Positions 1 through 7,475 of a DNA stretch of 64,000 nt are shown one piece after another. The notes beneath the pieces are model-generated. The model was not told the DNA's origin and made no database searches. It worked only from the letters and a program-made list of their open reading frames with translations. Source of the stretch: Kosakonia arachidis (GTDB lineage: Bacteria > Pseudomonadota > Gammaproteobacteria > Enterobacterales > Enterobacteriaceae); the NCBI RefSeq assembly GCF_900116535.1, contig NZ_FPAU01000003.1:62001-126000 (forward strand), given 5' to 3'. Made by a program: the position numbers and the translations under genes. The stretch's first letter is position 1. Every line of letters begins with the position of its first letter.

Positions 1-599
1 TGATCACCTTGCTTATCGGTATTTTGATTGGCTTCCCGCCACAAGCGTTGGCGATGCTGTGCGGTTTCTCCGCTGCGACCGGCCCGGCTTTTGCTGATAT
101 GGGCTATGACCTGAAAGCCGGATGGATCCTGCGCGGTAAAGGCGAACATACCCGCTTTGAGCTGGAGGGCCGCCGTCAGCAACTGCTCGCCGCTATGCTG
201 GCCTTTGTCGTCGCCATGCCGGTGGTGCTGTTTATTTTCCGTGACTACTTCTCGCAGGGGCTAGTGCCGCCGGTGGCAAAAGTGTATGTCGCCGCCATTA
301 ACGCCGGCGTGTCGTTTGATATTGCCAAATCGCTGCTCATTTGGGCCATTCCGGGGGGCATTATCCAGTTGATCGGCGGCCCTGGCCGTCAGATGGGGGT
401 GCTGCTGGCTACAGGGCTGCTGATCAATAACCCGCTGGCGGGTTGGGCGGTGATGATCGGTATTGCCATCCGCGCGGTGGTGCTGCGCATTGGCGGCGAA
501 CCGATGCGTAACAAAATCGAGGTGCTGGCGGCGGGTTTGATCGCCGGAGACGCCCTGTTCAGCTTCTTTAATTCCGTCCTGCCGGGCGGCAAAAAGTAA
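1..599 (+). CDS. OPT/YSL-family transporter, C-terminal part (5' truncated by window)
   Basis: The reading frame is open from the first base, so only about the last 198 residues are seen; the TTG at position 9 is not the true start. The protein is hydrophobic with several membrane segments. It carries a loop of the GFSAATGPAFADMGYDLKAG type followed by a basic stretch, and ends with a segment containing GLIAGDALFSFFNS. Both resemble the C-terminal half of OPT/YSL oligopeptide or metal-chelate transporters of the inner membrane. It lies 21 bp upstream of a DUF1177 gene and, with aroM-like and pepE genes, probably forms one operon, which suggests an imported peptide-like substrate. The substrate is unknown. 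Family assignment is by recognition of sequence style, not by a search. Confidence 0.7.
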   Translation, partial: ITLLIGILIGFPPQALAMLCGFSAATGPAFADMGYDLKAGWILRGKGEHTRFELEGRRQQLLAAMLAFVVAMPVVLFIFRDYFSQGLVPPVAKVYVAAINAGVSFDIAKSLLIWAIPGGIIQLIGGPGRQMGVLLATGLLINNPLAGWAVMIGIAIRAVVLRIGGEPMRNKIEVLAAGLIAGDALFSFFNSVLPGGKK

Positions 600-620
600 T
601 CACGCCATTTCAGAGAAAAT

Positions 621-1562
621 ATGATGAGCTTACAACAAACGTTACAGGTCTTTGAGTTACTCGATAGCGCGTATGCCAGCGGTGACAAGGTGAAAACTCT
701 GCTGGCGGGCTACAGCAACCTCGAGGTGAGCGTGAAAGCGGTCAGTGGCCCGAAAGGCAGCACCGACTTCGTTAAAATTGTCATTCCCGGCACCGAAGGT
801 AAACGCCGCGGCGGCAGCGCGCCGACGCTGGGGATTGTCGGACGTCTGGGGGGGATTGGCGCGCGTCCGGGGCGAATTGGGCTGGTCTCCGACGCAGACG
901 GCGCCGTGGCGGCGATTGCCAGTTCGCTCAAACTGGCGGAGATGCAGCGCCAGGGAGACAGCCTGCCAGGCGATGTGATTGTCACCACCCATATCTGCCC
1001 GGATGCGCCAACGCGACCACACGAGCCGGTTGATTTTATGGATTCGCCAGTCGAAACCGAAGACATGAACGAGCAGGAAGTCTCCGATGAAATGGATGCG
1101 GTGCTGTCGATTGATACCACCAAAGGCAACCGCATCATCAACCATAAAGGCTTTGCTATTTCGCCGACGGTCAAAGCGGGTTACATCCTGCGTGTGGAAG
1201 AAGATCTGCTGCGCATCATGGAAATGACCACCGGGCAACTGCCGGTCACTTTTCCGATCACCACCCAGGACATCACGCCGTACGGTAATGGGGTTTATCA
1301 CCTGAACAGCATTCTGCAACCGTCGATTGCCACCGCTGCACCCGTGGTTGGCGTGGCGATTACGGCGGTAAGCACTGTACCGGGCTGTGGCACCGGGGCG
1401 AGCCACGAAACGGATATCGCGCTGGCCTGTAAATTTGCTGTAGAAGTGGCGAAAGAGTTTACCCGCGGCACCTGCCAGTTCTTCGATAAAGCGGAATACC
1501 AGCGCTTGCTCGATCTGTACGGTTCGCTGGCGCATTTGCAAAAACGTCAGCCGGGAGTGTGA
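621..1562 (+). CDS. DUF1177 family protein
   Basis: A 313-residue soluble protein of the DUF1177 family, whose biochemical function I do not know. It has no signal peptide. Polar, possibly metal-binding patches are visible: a TTHICPDAPTRPH segment near residue 120, an FMDSPVE segment after it, and a SIDTTKGNRIINHKGFA segment near residue 165. Histidine and aspartate in such loops would suit a hydrolase, but that is inference. It lies between the OPT-type transporter and an AroM-family gene, only one base from the latter, so co-translation is likely. The context points to processing of a peptide or amino-acid derivative. The start ATGATG at 621 is preceded by a purine-rich AGAGAAAAT. Confidence 0.85.
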   Translation: MMSLQQTLQVFELLDSAYASGDKVKTLLAGYSNLEVSVKAVSGPKGSTDFVKIVIPGTEGKRRGGSAPTLGIVGRLGGIGARPGRIGLVSDADGAVAAIASSLKLAEMQRQGDSLPGDVIVTTHICPDAPTRPHEPVDFMDSPVETEDMNEQEVSDEMDAVLSIDTTKGNRIINHKGFAISPTVKAGYILRVEEDLLRIMEMTTGQLPVTFPITTQDITPYGNGVYHLNSILQPSIATAAPVVGVAITAVSTVPGCGTGASHETDIALACKFAVEVAKEFTRGTCQFFDKAEYQRLLDLYGSLAHLQKRQPGV

Positions 1563-1563
1563 A

Positions 1564-2244
1564 ATGGCGATCCGCAAAATCGGTACGCTAACCATCGGCC
1601 AGGCACCGCGCAGCGACATCACGCCCATCCTCGATGCGGCGTTACCCGTGCAGGTGAACTGCCTGCACGCCGGAGTGCTGGATGGGCTGGATGATGTCGT
1701 CATCGCGGCGCGTTTTGCGCCAAAACCTGGCGATGCATTGCTGACTTCGCGTCTGCTGGACGGGCGAGCCGTCGTGATGGGCAAACCGGCGGTCAGCGAC
1801 GCGCTGCAACAGAAGATCGACTGGCTGGAAGCGCAGGGCTGCGAGATCATCGCTATTCTTTGTACCGGTGAATTTCACGGTTTGAGCAGTAAAAAAGCGT
1901 GGTTGATCGAGCCGGATCAGATCCTGCCGCCGACGTTGAACGCTCTGGTAGGGAAGCGTCGTGCCGGGATCCTTGTGCCGCTGGAAGCGCAGATCGCCAG
2001 CGAGCTGGAGAAGTGGCGCGGCGCCGTGCAAACACCGGTGTTTGCCGTTGCCTCGCCCTATACCGCCAGCGAAGACGACGTGGCCGCCGCCGCTTGCTCG
2101 CTGCAAGCGCAGGGCGCGGACGTGATTCTGACCGATTGCATGGGCTACACTGCCTGGCATCAGGCGATCTGCGCCCGTCACGTTCCGCTGCCCGTTGTAC
2201 TATCGAATAAGCTGTTAGCCGATCTGCTACGCAATTTGCTGTAA
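1564..2244 (+). CDS. AroM family protein (Asp/Glu racemase-like)
   Basis: A 226-residue cytoplasmic protein similar to E. coli AroM, a protein of unproven role. Two cysteines stand in conserved-looking loops, ILCTGEF (Cys100) and LTDCMGY (Cys192). This two-cysteine arrangement recalls the aspartate/glutamate/hydantoin racemase superfamily, to which AroM has been related; racemase activity here is inferred. In E. coli aroM sits with aroL and yaiA, whereas here it lies between DUF1177 and peptidase E, with one base separating it from the DUF1177 stop. The position next to an aspartyl dipeptidase favours a role in aspartate or isoaspartate chemistry over aromatic biosynthesis, so I withhold the aroM symbol. 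Confidence 0.85.
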   Translation: MAIRKIGTLTIGQAPRSDITPILDAALPVQVNCLHAGVLDGLDDVVIAARFAPKPGDALLTSRLLDGRAVVMGKPAVSDALQQKIDWLEAQGCEIIAILCTGEFHGLSSKKAWLIEPDQILPPTLNALVGKRRAGILVPLEAQIASELEKWRGAVQTPVFAVASPYTASEDDVAAAACSLQAQGADVILTDCMGYTAWHQAICARHVPLPVVLSNKLLADLLRNLL

Positions 2245-2256
2245 AAGGAGAGGGTT

Positions 2257-2949
2257 ATGGAGTTGTTGTTACTGAGCAATTCGGTGCTGCCTGGCACCGA
2301 ATATCTGGAATATGCGCTACCGCTGCTGAAAGCGCAGCTTGGCGGGCGTCGCAAGGTGGTATTTATTCCCTTCGCGGGCGTAACGCAAACCTTTGATGCC
2401 TATACGGATAAAGTCCGTCTGGCGCTGGCGGAGCTGGATCTATCTATCACCGGCATTCATACCGTGGACGACGCACCTGCGGCGATTGCCGCTGCAGAGA
2501 TGGTGATGGTTGGCGGCGGCAACACGTTTAACCTGCTGAAAAATTGCCGCGAACGCGGGTTGATCGAACCGATCCGCCAGGCCGTGAACAACGGTGCGCT
2601 GTATGTTGGCTGGAGTGCCGGGGCGAATCTGGCCTGTCCGACGATCCGCACCACCAACGATATGCCGATTATCGATCCGGGCGGTCTGGATGCACTCAAT
2701 CTGGTGCCATTGCAGATCAACCCGCACTTTACCAACGCGCTGCCCGCCGGGCATCAGGGAGAAACGCGTGAGCAGCGCATTCGCGAGCTGCTGGTGGTGG
2801 CGCCGGAACTGGAAGTGATCGGTTTACCGGAAGGAAGCTGGATCACGGTACAGGACGGCCACGCACAACTCGGCGGCGACAAATCGGCCCTGCTGTTTAA
2901 AGCCAGGCAACCGGCCATTACCTTGGCTGCCGGTCACCGCTTTTTCTGA
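2257..2949 (+). CDS. pepE: Peptidase E (alpha-aspartyl dipeptidase)
   Basis: A 230-residue serine peptidase of family S51 that cleaves dipeptides with N-terminal aspartate. The nucleophile elbow GWSAGAN places the serine at residue 120. Asp135 (in TTNDMP) and His157 (in INPHF) complete the triad at the positions described for Salmonella PepE. A glycine-rich MVGGGNT motif lies near residue 85, and the length matches the family. The gene begins 12 bp after the AroM-like gene with an AAAGGAGAGGG ribosome site and ends the operon just before a strong terminator. In E. coli pepE is in another place, so its presence here is part of a specialised cluster; a second copy elsewhere in the genome is possible. 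Confidence 0.95.
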   Translation: MELLLLSNSVLPGTEYLEYALPLLKAQLGGRRKVVFIPFAGVTQTFDAYTDKVRLALAELDLSITGIHTVDDAPAAIAAAEMVMVGGGNTFNLLKNCRERGLIEPIRQAVNNGALYVGWSAGANLACPTIRTTNDMPIIDPGGLDALNLVPLQINPHFTNALPAGHQGETREQRIRELLVVAPELEVIGLPEGSWITVQDGHAQLGGDKSALLFKARQPAITLAAGHRFF

Positions 2950-2957
2950 AATCGACA

Positions 2958-2985
2958 ATGGCCCGCTGGCGGGCCATCTTTTTAT
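2958..2985 (+). terminator. Rho-independent terminator after pepE
   Basis: A nine-base-pair GC-rich stem (ATGGCCCGC / GCGGGCCAT) with a two-base loop is followed by CTTTTTATTT. It lies 8 bp after the pepE stop and closes the OPT-DUF1177-AroM-PepE operon. Confidence 0.9.
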
Positions 2986-2989
2986 TTCC

Positions 2990-3277
2990 TGACATATAAT
3001 TAAATTTGCCTAAAGTAATCTGCGAAATTATTTAATTGTTAGTGCTGAGAATAATATTACCCTCTCAAAATATATGATGCGCAATCAATATGTTGGTTGA
3101 ATCGCATAGCCTAATAACCATAAATAAATTTGCTAAAATAAATTTATTAATTAATTTTCAACTAGTTATAATAATTTAATGGAAATGTGATGATTCTTAA
3201 TTACCAATCGGTGCAAGTTTCAGCTATATCCAGTTAATATCACGCGAAATATTCGCCTCGGCAATAAAGGAACACGT
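2990..3277. other. AT-rich intergenic region upstream of the vgrG remnant
   Basis: About 290 bp of strongly AT-rich DNA with no credible gene on either strand. Its composition differs sharply from the flanking operons, as is common upstream of horizontally acquired or H-NS-bound genes. It probably held the promoter of the decayed vgrG that follows. A GGAACACGT stretch just before position 3278 would have served as a ribosome site. Confidence 0.5.
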
Positions 3278-3586
3278 ATGGTTAACCGGATAACCGTTCT
3301 GTCATCCTCCGGAAGTGATTCGCTCTTATTCTGGACGTTTAAAGGGGGAAGAACAGCACTCCATGCCCTTTCACGTTCAGGTCGAGCTGCGGAGCAAAGA
3401 TTTCATCCTCGATCGGCAAAACTGCTGGGCCAGGAGATGAAGATGGTGATCCCAACGCAGTTGGGAACGATGCGCTATCTGAGCGGTAAAGTCACGGCGA
3501 TCTCTGCGCACTCAGAAGAGCTGGATGGTATCGACCCGTTGAACTCACACGGCTTATCAGGAAAGTTTCCCTTATGCCGGAGGTGA
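3278..3586 (+). pseudogene. Decayed vgrG 5' end (type VI secretion spike protein remnant)
   Basis: Read with two compensating frame changes, this stretch resembles the first ~90 residues of a VgrG. Frame 1 gives MVNRITVLSSSGSDSLLFW and a following FKG. After the GGGGG run near 3349 the next frame gives EEQHSMPFHVQVELRSKDF. From about 3421 the first frame resumes with LLGQEMKMVIPTQLG and RYLSGKVTAISAHSEELDG. This is the typical start of VgrG: a glycine and acidic turn, PFHVQVEL, LLGQ, and RYLSGKVT. The rest of the ~700-residue protein is absent. The remnant suggests a former type VI island here. The similarity is judged by eye. Confidence 0.65.
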
Positions 3587-3742
3587 TATTGTGACTGGTA
3601 CTGACGGCGACGCTTACCAGTGCAAACCGCGGCCGTACACCAACTGGTGTTCCGGTGCGGCCTTCGCGGTAGCGCCTGGGATATGGCCTGGGATAAAGTT
3701 TCCAAATAATGGAATTGCGCCCCCGCTTGTCGGGGGCTTTTG
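3587..3742 (+). other. Possible 3' remnant of an effector-type gene with its terminator
   Basis: No intact gene is present. One frame ends in GSAWDMAWDKVSK with its stop at 3707-3709, directly before a stem-loop (GCCCCCG / CGGGGGC, 3719-3737) and TTTT. A coding end placed exactly before a terminator suggests the surviving tail of a deleted gene, perhaps the cargo of the vgrG remnant. The terminator itself is convincing on the plus strand; the coding remnant is tentative. Confidence 0.35.
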
Positions 3743-3745
3743 GCT

Positions 3746-4513
3746 TCAGCCGTTTGGCAACAGTACCGGTTGCAGACGTTTCCACACCGCCGGGCTTGCC
3801 GCCCATGCATTGTTTCCCTGCGTCAGACCATCACTGGCGAGAAAATCGTTGTGTACGCCTCCCGCTTCCTTAATTAGCGCCAGACCGGCCAACGCATCCC
3901 AGCTATGAAGATGGGCCTCAAAATAACCATGTACCTGGCCTGCCGCGACGTGTGCCAGCATCAACGCGCCGGCGCCAAAGCGGCGGTGCTCAATGCCATG
4001 CTCAAAAAGGGTTTCAATGGTCTGCGTATAGTCGCGCGGCGGGGTACGGCTTGAACGACCCAGCCCCAGAACCACAGCCTCCGGCGACGGCTCGCGAATC
4101 GTCAACTTCTGCTCGTTTAAGTACGCGCCTTTGCCCGTTTGCGCGAAGAAAAACTCGTTACGATCGGGGGCATAAATGATGCCCAGCTCAATGTTGTGCG
4201 CGCGAACATAGGCGACGGAGATGCACCAGTAATCCATGCCGAGGATAAAGTTGGTGGTACCGTCGATCGGATCGATAACCCAGATGCCGTCGCTTCCCGG
4301 CTCAAGCCCGCGTTCTTCGCCTAGCAGGCCATCCTGCGGGCGCTGCGTTTTCAACCATGCGCGCAGTTCGTTTTCCACATACACATCCGCCTGGGAGACA
4401 AAATCCTGGCGGCCTTTCTGTTCAATCGTTAGCCCGTTATCGCGAAGTTGCTTCGCTTGCTGGCCGAGACGACGAATCAACGCGCAGAGCGCGTGGGTAA
4501 ACTCTTCTGTCAT
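3746..4513 (-). CDS. Inositol-monophosphatase-family phosphatase
   Basis: A 255-residue Mg2+-dependent sugar or polyol phosphatase of the IMPase/SuhB family. All signature elements are visible: GEERG near residue 70, WVIDPIDGTTNFI near residue 85, and WDALAGLALIKEAGG near residue 205 (the usual form is WDxAAG). I start at the ATG at 4513, 11 bp after the LacI stop, rather than at a TTG (4531) overlapping that stop. It is the last gene of a leftward operon with a LacI regulator and a metallo-beta-lactamase-fold hydrolase, opposite an ABC importer. It most likely removes phosphate from an imported or partly hydrolysed phosphoester. It is a diverged family member, not the housekeeping suhB. Confidence 0.85.
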   Translation of the reverse strand: MTEEFTHALCALIRRLGQQAKQLRDNGLTIEQKGRQDFVSQADVYVENELRAWLKTQRPQDGLLGEERGLEPGSDGIWVIDPIDGTTNFILGMDYWCISVAYVRAHNIELGIIYAPDRNEFFFAQTGKGAYLNEQKLTIREPSPEAVVLGLGRSSRTPPRDYTQTIETLFEHGIEHRRFGAGALMLAHVAAGQVHGYFEAHLHSWDALAGLALIKEAGGVHNDFLASDGLTQGNNAWAASPAVWKRLQPVLLPNG

Positions 4514-4523
4514 AGCGGGACTC

Positions 4524-5546
4524 TTAGCCAATACGTGGCGATGTTTGTCGGTGAATCAGTTCCACCTTAACCCACTCAACGCGGGAAGGCTGTAAGGGAT
4601 TTTTGGCCCGCTCCAGCAGGCGCGTTAACGCCCGCCGTGAGATCTCCGCCACATCCTGATGCAGCGTAGTGAGCTGGTAGCTGAACTGGCCGCTTTGTGG
4701 CGTATTATCAAAGCCTATCAAATGGAAGTCGTGCGGCGCGAACTTACCGCGCTGGCGCATGCCGTCGAGAAAACCACAGGCCAATTGCGCATTGGCGCAA
4801 AAGATCCCTTCCGGTAATTCGTCTTTATCGTTGAGCGCAGCCTGCCATCCGCCGTCGTAGCCCTCTTCGCTGGCGCTTATCCAGCGCAGATGCCGTTGCG
4901 TATCAACGTCCAGTTGTTGCAGCGCATGCTCAAAAGCTTCGCCGCGCATCACGCCTGCCCATGTGGAGTTACGGTTGATTAGCCAGCCGAAACGGCGACA
5001 ACCCGCGTGAACCAACTGTTCGGCGGCCAGTTGTGCACCGCGATGGTTATCCGAGCAGACAAAATCGACAAACGGAATATCGGGATGACGATTGATGCCA
5101 ACCACTGGAATCTGCTGGCCGACACACTCGTTGACGATGGCCTCCGGCGGTTTGCCGGAGGTAACAATCACGCCAGAGACGCGAAATTGAGTGAAACGGC
5201 GTAGCGTAGTGACCAGATCCTGCTCGCCGGTAATTTCGGTCACCAGCGCCTGGTAGCCGCGCCGCTGGATCTCATGCAGTAACCCTTCCAACAGGCTGCT
5301 GCGAAAAGGATCGCCAATGCGCGCCACAATCACGCCAATCAGATGGCTGCGCTGGCGGTTCAGCCCCTGCGCGAGAAAATTGACCTGATAACCCAGTTCC
5401 TGCGCGGCACGCAGTACTTTCTCTTTGGTTGCCAGCGAGATGCTGCCGTTGCTACTTAATGCGCGTGACACCACAGCGCGGGAGACGCCCGCCCGTTTCG
5501 CCACATCTTCCGCCGTAACGGCCTGTTTGCGGATTACCTGACTCAA
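4524..5546 (-). CDS. LacI-family transcriptional regulator
   Basis: A 340-residue repressor. The N-terminal helix-turn-helix (VTAEDVAKRAGVSRAVVSRA, residues 10-29) is followed by the LacI hinge and a periplasmic-binding-protein-like sensor domain starting near LIGVIVARIGDPF. The start overlaps the stop of the upstream hydrolase gene by four bases (ATGA), so the two are translationally coupled. It very likely controls both this operon and the divergent ABC importer through the perfect 16-bp palindrome at 6406-6421. The inducer is unknown; by context it is a phosphorylated or formerly phosphorylated small molecule. Confidence 0.9.
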   Translation of the reverse strand: MSQVIRKQAVTAEDVAKRAGVSRAVVSRALSSNGSISLATKEKVLRAAQELGYQVNFLAQGLNRQRSHLIGVIVARIGDPFRSSLLEGLLHEIQRRGYQALVTEITGEQDLVTTLRRFTQFRVSGVIVTSGKPPEAIVNECVGQQIPVVGINRHPDIPFVDFVCSDNHRGAQLAAEQLVHAGCRRFGWLINRNSTWAGVMRGEAFEHALQQLDVDTQRHLRWISASEEGYDGGWQAALNDKDELPEGIFCANAQLACGFLDGMRQRGKFAPHDFHLIGFDNTPQSGQFSYQLTTLHQDVAEISRRALTRLLERAKNPLQPSRVEWVKVELIHRQTSPRIG

Positions 5547-6301
5547 ATGCTCCCCTCCGTGCGGCGCGTAATCTCAATGCGCATGCCATCTTCGCTGACA
5601 AACAGTCCCTGATGCGTAAGGCAAGCCTGCGTCAGTGCCGGACGCGCGGCGTCATTACAGTGATACAACCCCAGCGCGGGTAAACGCAGTTGGGTAAACA
5701 GCGCCTGGCAACCGGGAAAATCGCCGTGTGAAGCGTCACTGGCCAACGGTGTCATGGATGCACACTCCTGAAACGCCAGATCCGCATGGTGCATCAATGC
5801 AATACTCTCCGGCGTCGGGCGTCCGTCGCCGCTGTAGAACAGCGCCACGCCGTCTGCTTCAATACGCACCGCAAGATTGGGAATTTCATGATGCGTGAAT
5901 GCAGTACTCACTTGCCAGTCGTGCCAGCGCCACAGCGGTTCGCTGTCGCGCCAGTCGATGTCGAAACAGAGCGACGTATCCGGCCAGTTGGCGAGGCCTG
6001 CCAGCTGCATCAGTACCGAGCGCTGTTCGCGCTGTGACCAGATAACCAGCGGTTTGCTGCGCTGAAAACTTTTCCAGTAATTCAGTAGCGCCGTTAACCC
6101 CGTGCAGTGATCCGGGTGAACATGGGTGAAGTAAATCGCGTCGATGGCATTCACATCAAGGCCACGCTGCCACAGCGCGCGCGGGATCGTGGGGCCGCAA
6201 TCAATCAACCACTGTCGGTTTTCACGGTCGATCACGCGCAGCGCAGAGGTATTTTGTTGCAGCGAGAAGGCGCTGCCGCAACCCAGAACATCTATTTCCA
6301 T
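5543..6301 (-). CDS. Metallo-beta-lactamase-fold hydrolase (PhnP/RNase Z-like)
   Basis: A 252-residue MBL-fold enzyme. The metal-binding motif is THVHPDHCTGL (residues ~60-70), with further ligands likely at FTHHEIPN (~136), SGDGRP (~157) and YHCND (~214). The N-terminal VLGCGSAF resembles PhnP and RNase Z relatives, which are phosphodiesterases. It is the first gene of the leftward operon and is coupled to the LacI gene. With an IMPase-type phosphatase two genes downstream, a phosphodiesterase followed by a phosphomonoesterase is an attractive reading, but the substrate is inferred only from context. Confidence 0.85.
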   Translation of the reverse strand: MEIDVLGCGSAFSLQQNTSALRVIDRENRQWLIDCGPTIPRALWQRGLDVNAIDAIYFTHVHPDHCTGLTALLNYWKSFQRSKPLVIWSQREQRSVLMQLAGLANWPDTSLCFDIDWRDSEPLWRWHDWQVSTAFTHHEIPNLAVRIEADGVALFYSGDGRPTPESIALMHHADLAFQECASMTPLASDASHGDFPGCQALFTQLRLPALGLYHCNDAARPALTQACLTHQGLFVSEDGMRIEITRRTEGSI

Positions 6302-6405
6302 TTCGCTTCACCAAAATTATCGCGGACTTAATCAAATTGTCACAAATAGACGACAAAGTAGGCTCACATAATGTCGCTGCAAGGTTGCATTTTTTTTACA
6401 AATAA

Positions 6406-6421
6406 ATGAACACGTGTTCAT
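6406..6421. promoter_or_regulatory. Palindromic operator, probable LacI-family binding site
   Basis: ATGAACACGTGTTCAT is a perfect 16-bp inverted repeat with a central CpG, the usual form of LacI-family operators. It lies 33 bp before the start of the ABC ATPase gene, in the divergent region shared with the hydrolase-LacI-phosphatase operon. The locally encoded LacI regulator is the obvious candidate to bind it. Confidence 0.75.
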
Positions 6422-6454
6422 CGTTGAAAAAGATGTCGAATAAAAGGATCGCCC

Positions 6455-7441
6455 ATGAGTTATTTGCAAATTAATAAGCTGAAGATTGGCTACGGCAATA
6501 ACATCGTTCTCCACGATATCCATTTAGCGGTGGAGAAGGGCGAGATGATCGCGTTGCTTGGACCTTCTGGCTGCGGAAAAACTACATTACTCAATGCATT
6601 ATGCGGATTTGTGCCCGTGCGTTCAGGAACTATCTCCATCAATGGTCGGGATATTACGCACAGTACGCCGGAGCAGCGAAATATCACCATGGTTTTTCAG
6701 AGTTATGCGTTGTGGCCGCACTTTACCGTCGCGCAAAATATTGGCTATGGCTTAAAAGTGCGTCGCGTGAAAAAAGAAGCAATTCAACAACGAGTGCAGG
6801 AATTATTAAAAATCGTCAACCTTGAAGGTTACGCGGATATTAAAGTGACCGCACTTTCTGGCGGCCAACGTCAGCGCGTGGCGCTGGCACGTGCGCTGGC
6901 GATTGAACCGGAGGTGCTGGTACTGGATGAACCGCTGTCGAACCTCGATGCCAAAGTGCGCCTCAATGTACGCCATGAAATTAAAGCGCTGCAAAAGAAG
7001 CTCGGCTTCACCTCGCTTATCGTCACTCACGATCAACAGGAAGCGCTGGTGATGGCGGATCGTATTGCGGTGCTGAATAGCGGGCGTATCGAGCAAATCG
7101 GTACGCCGGAAGATATCTACCATCGCCCGGCAACACCGTTCGTGGCGGATTTTATGGGTGCGGATAACTGCCTGACGGGCACTGATGACGGGGGCAAATC
7201 CCTCTATTTTCGCAGTGTGGATGTCACCATTCACGCTGCTTCGACGCCCCCAGCACCGCAGGGGTTAGTGCTGGAGGGCGTTATTGAAGAGAGCGCGTTT
7301 CTCGGCCACCAGTATCGCCACCGCGTGCGCTGCGGTGGGCAGCTTTTGCTCGCCGATTCACCGCAGTTCTGGCCAGCGCAAACGCCCGTGGTGCTGCATG
7401 TTCCGCAACCGGCTCTGCATCTTTTTGAACAACCTTTGTAA
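6455..7441 (+). CDS. ABC importer ATP-binding protein (PotA/FbpC-like)
   Basis: A 328-residue ATPase. Walker A is GPSGCGKTT (residues ~36-44), the Q-loop is in MVFQSYALWPHF, the signature is LSGGQRQRVALARAL, and Walker B is VLVLDEP followed by the H-loop VTHDQ. A C-terminal regulatory TOBE-like domain follows after about residue 235. This architecture is typical of the polyamine, iron, thiamine and phosphonate importer class. AAAGG lies 7 bp before the ATG. It is the first gene of a four-gene importer operon and is preceded by the palindromic operator. Confidence 0.92.
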   Translation: MSYLQINKLKIGYGNNIVLHDIHLAVEKGEMIALLGPSGCGKTTLLNALCGFVPVRSGTISINGRDITHSTPEQRNITMVFQSYALWPHFTVAQNIGYGLKVRRVKKEAIQQRVQELLKIVNLEGYADIKVTALSGGQRQRVALARALAIEPEVLVLDEPLSNLDAKVRLNVRHEIKALQKKLGFTSLIVTHDQQEALVMADRIAVLNSGRIEQIGTPEDIYHRPATPFVADFMGADNCLTGTDDGGKSLYFRSVDVTIHAASTPPAPQGLVLEGVIEESAFLGHQYRHRVRCGGQLLLADSPQFWPAQTPVVLHVPQPALHLFEQPL

Positions 7442-7475
7442 TGCCAACCGACACACTTTTTCCTGGGGATACATC

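Noticed and set aside
657-1850. 397-codon frame antisense to the DUF1177 and AroM-like genes
   Set aside because: It is a by-product of GC-rich codon use in the opposite strand; both genes on the plus strand have clear family identity and operon spacing.
3602-3718. Small secreted or PAAR-like protein after the vgrG remnant
   Set aside because: Only fragments in different frames are readable; no start and ribosome site support an intact gene.
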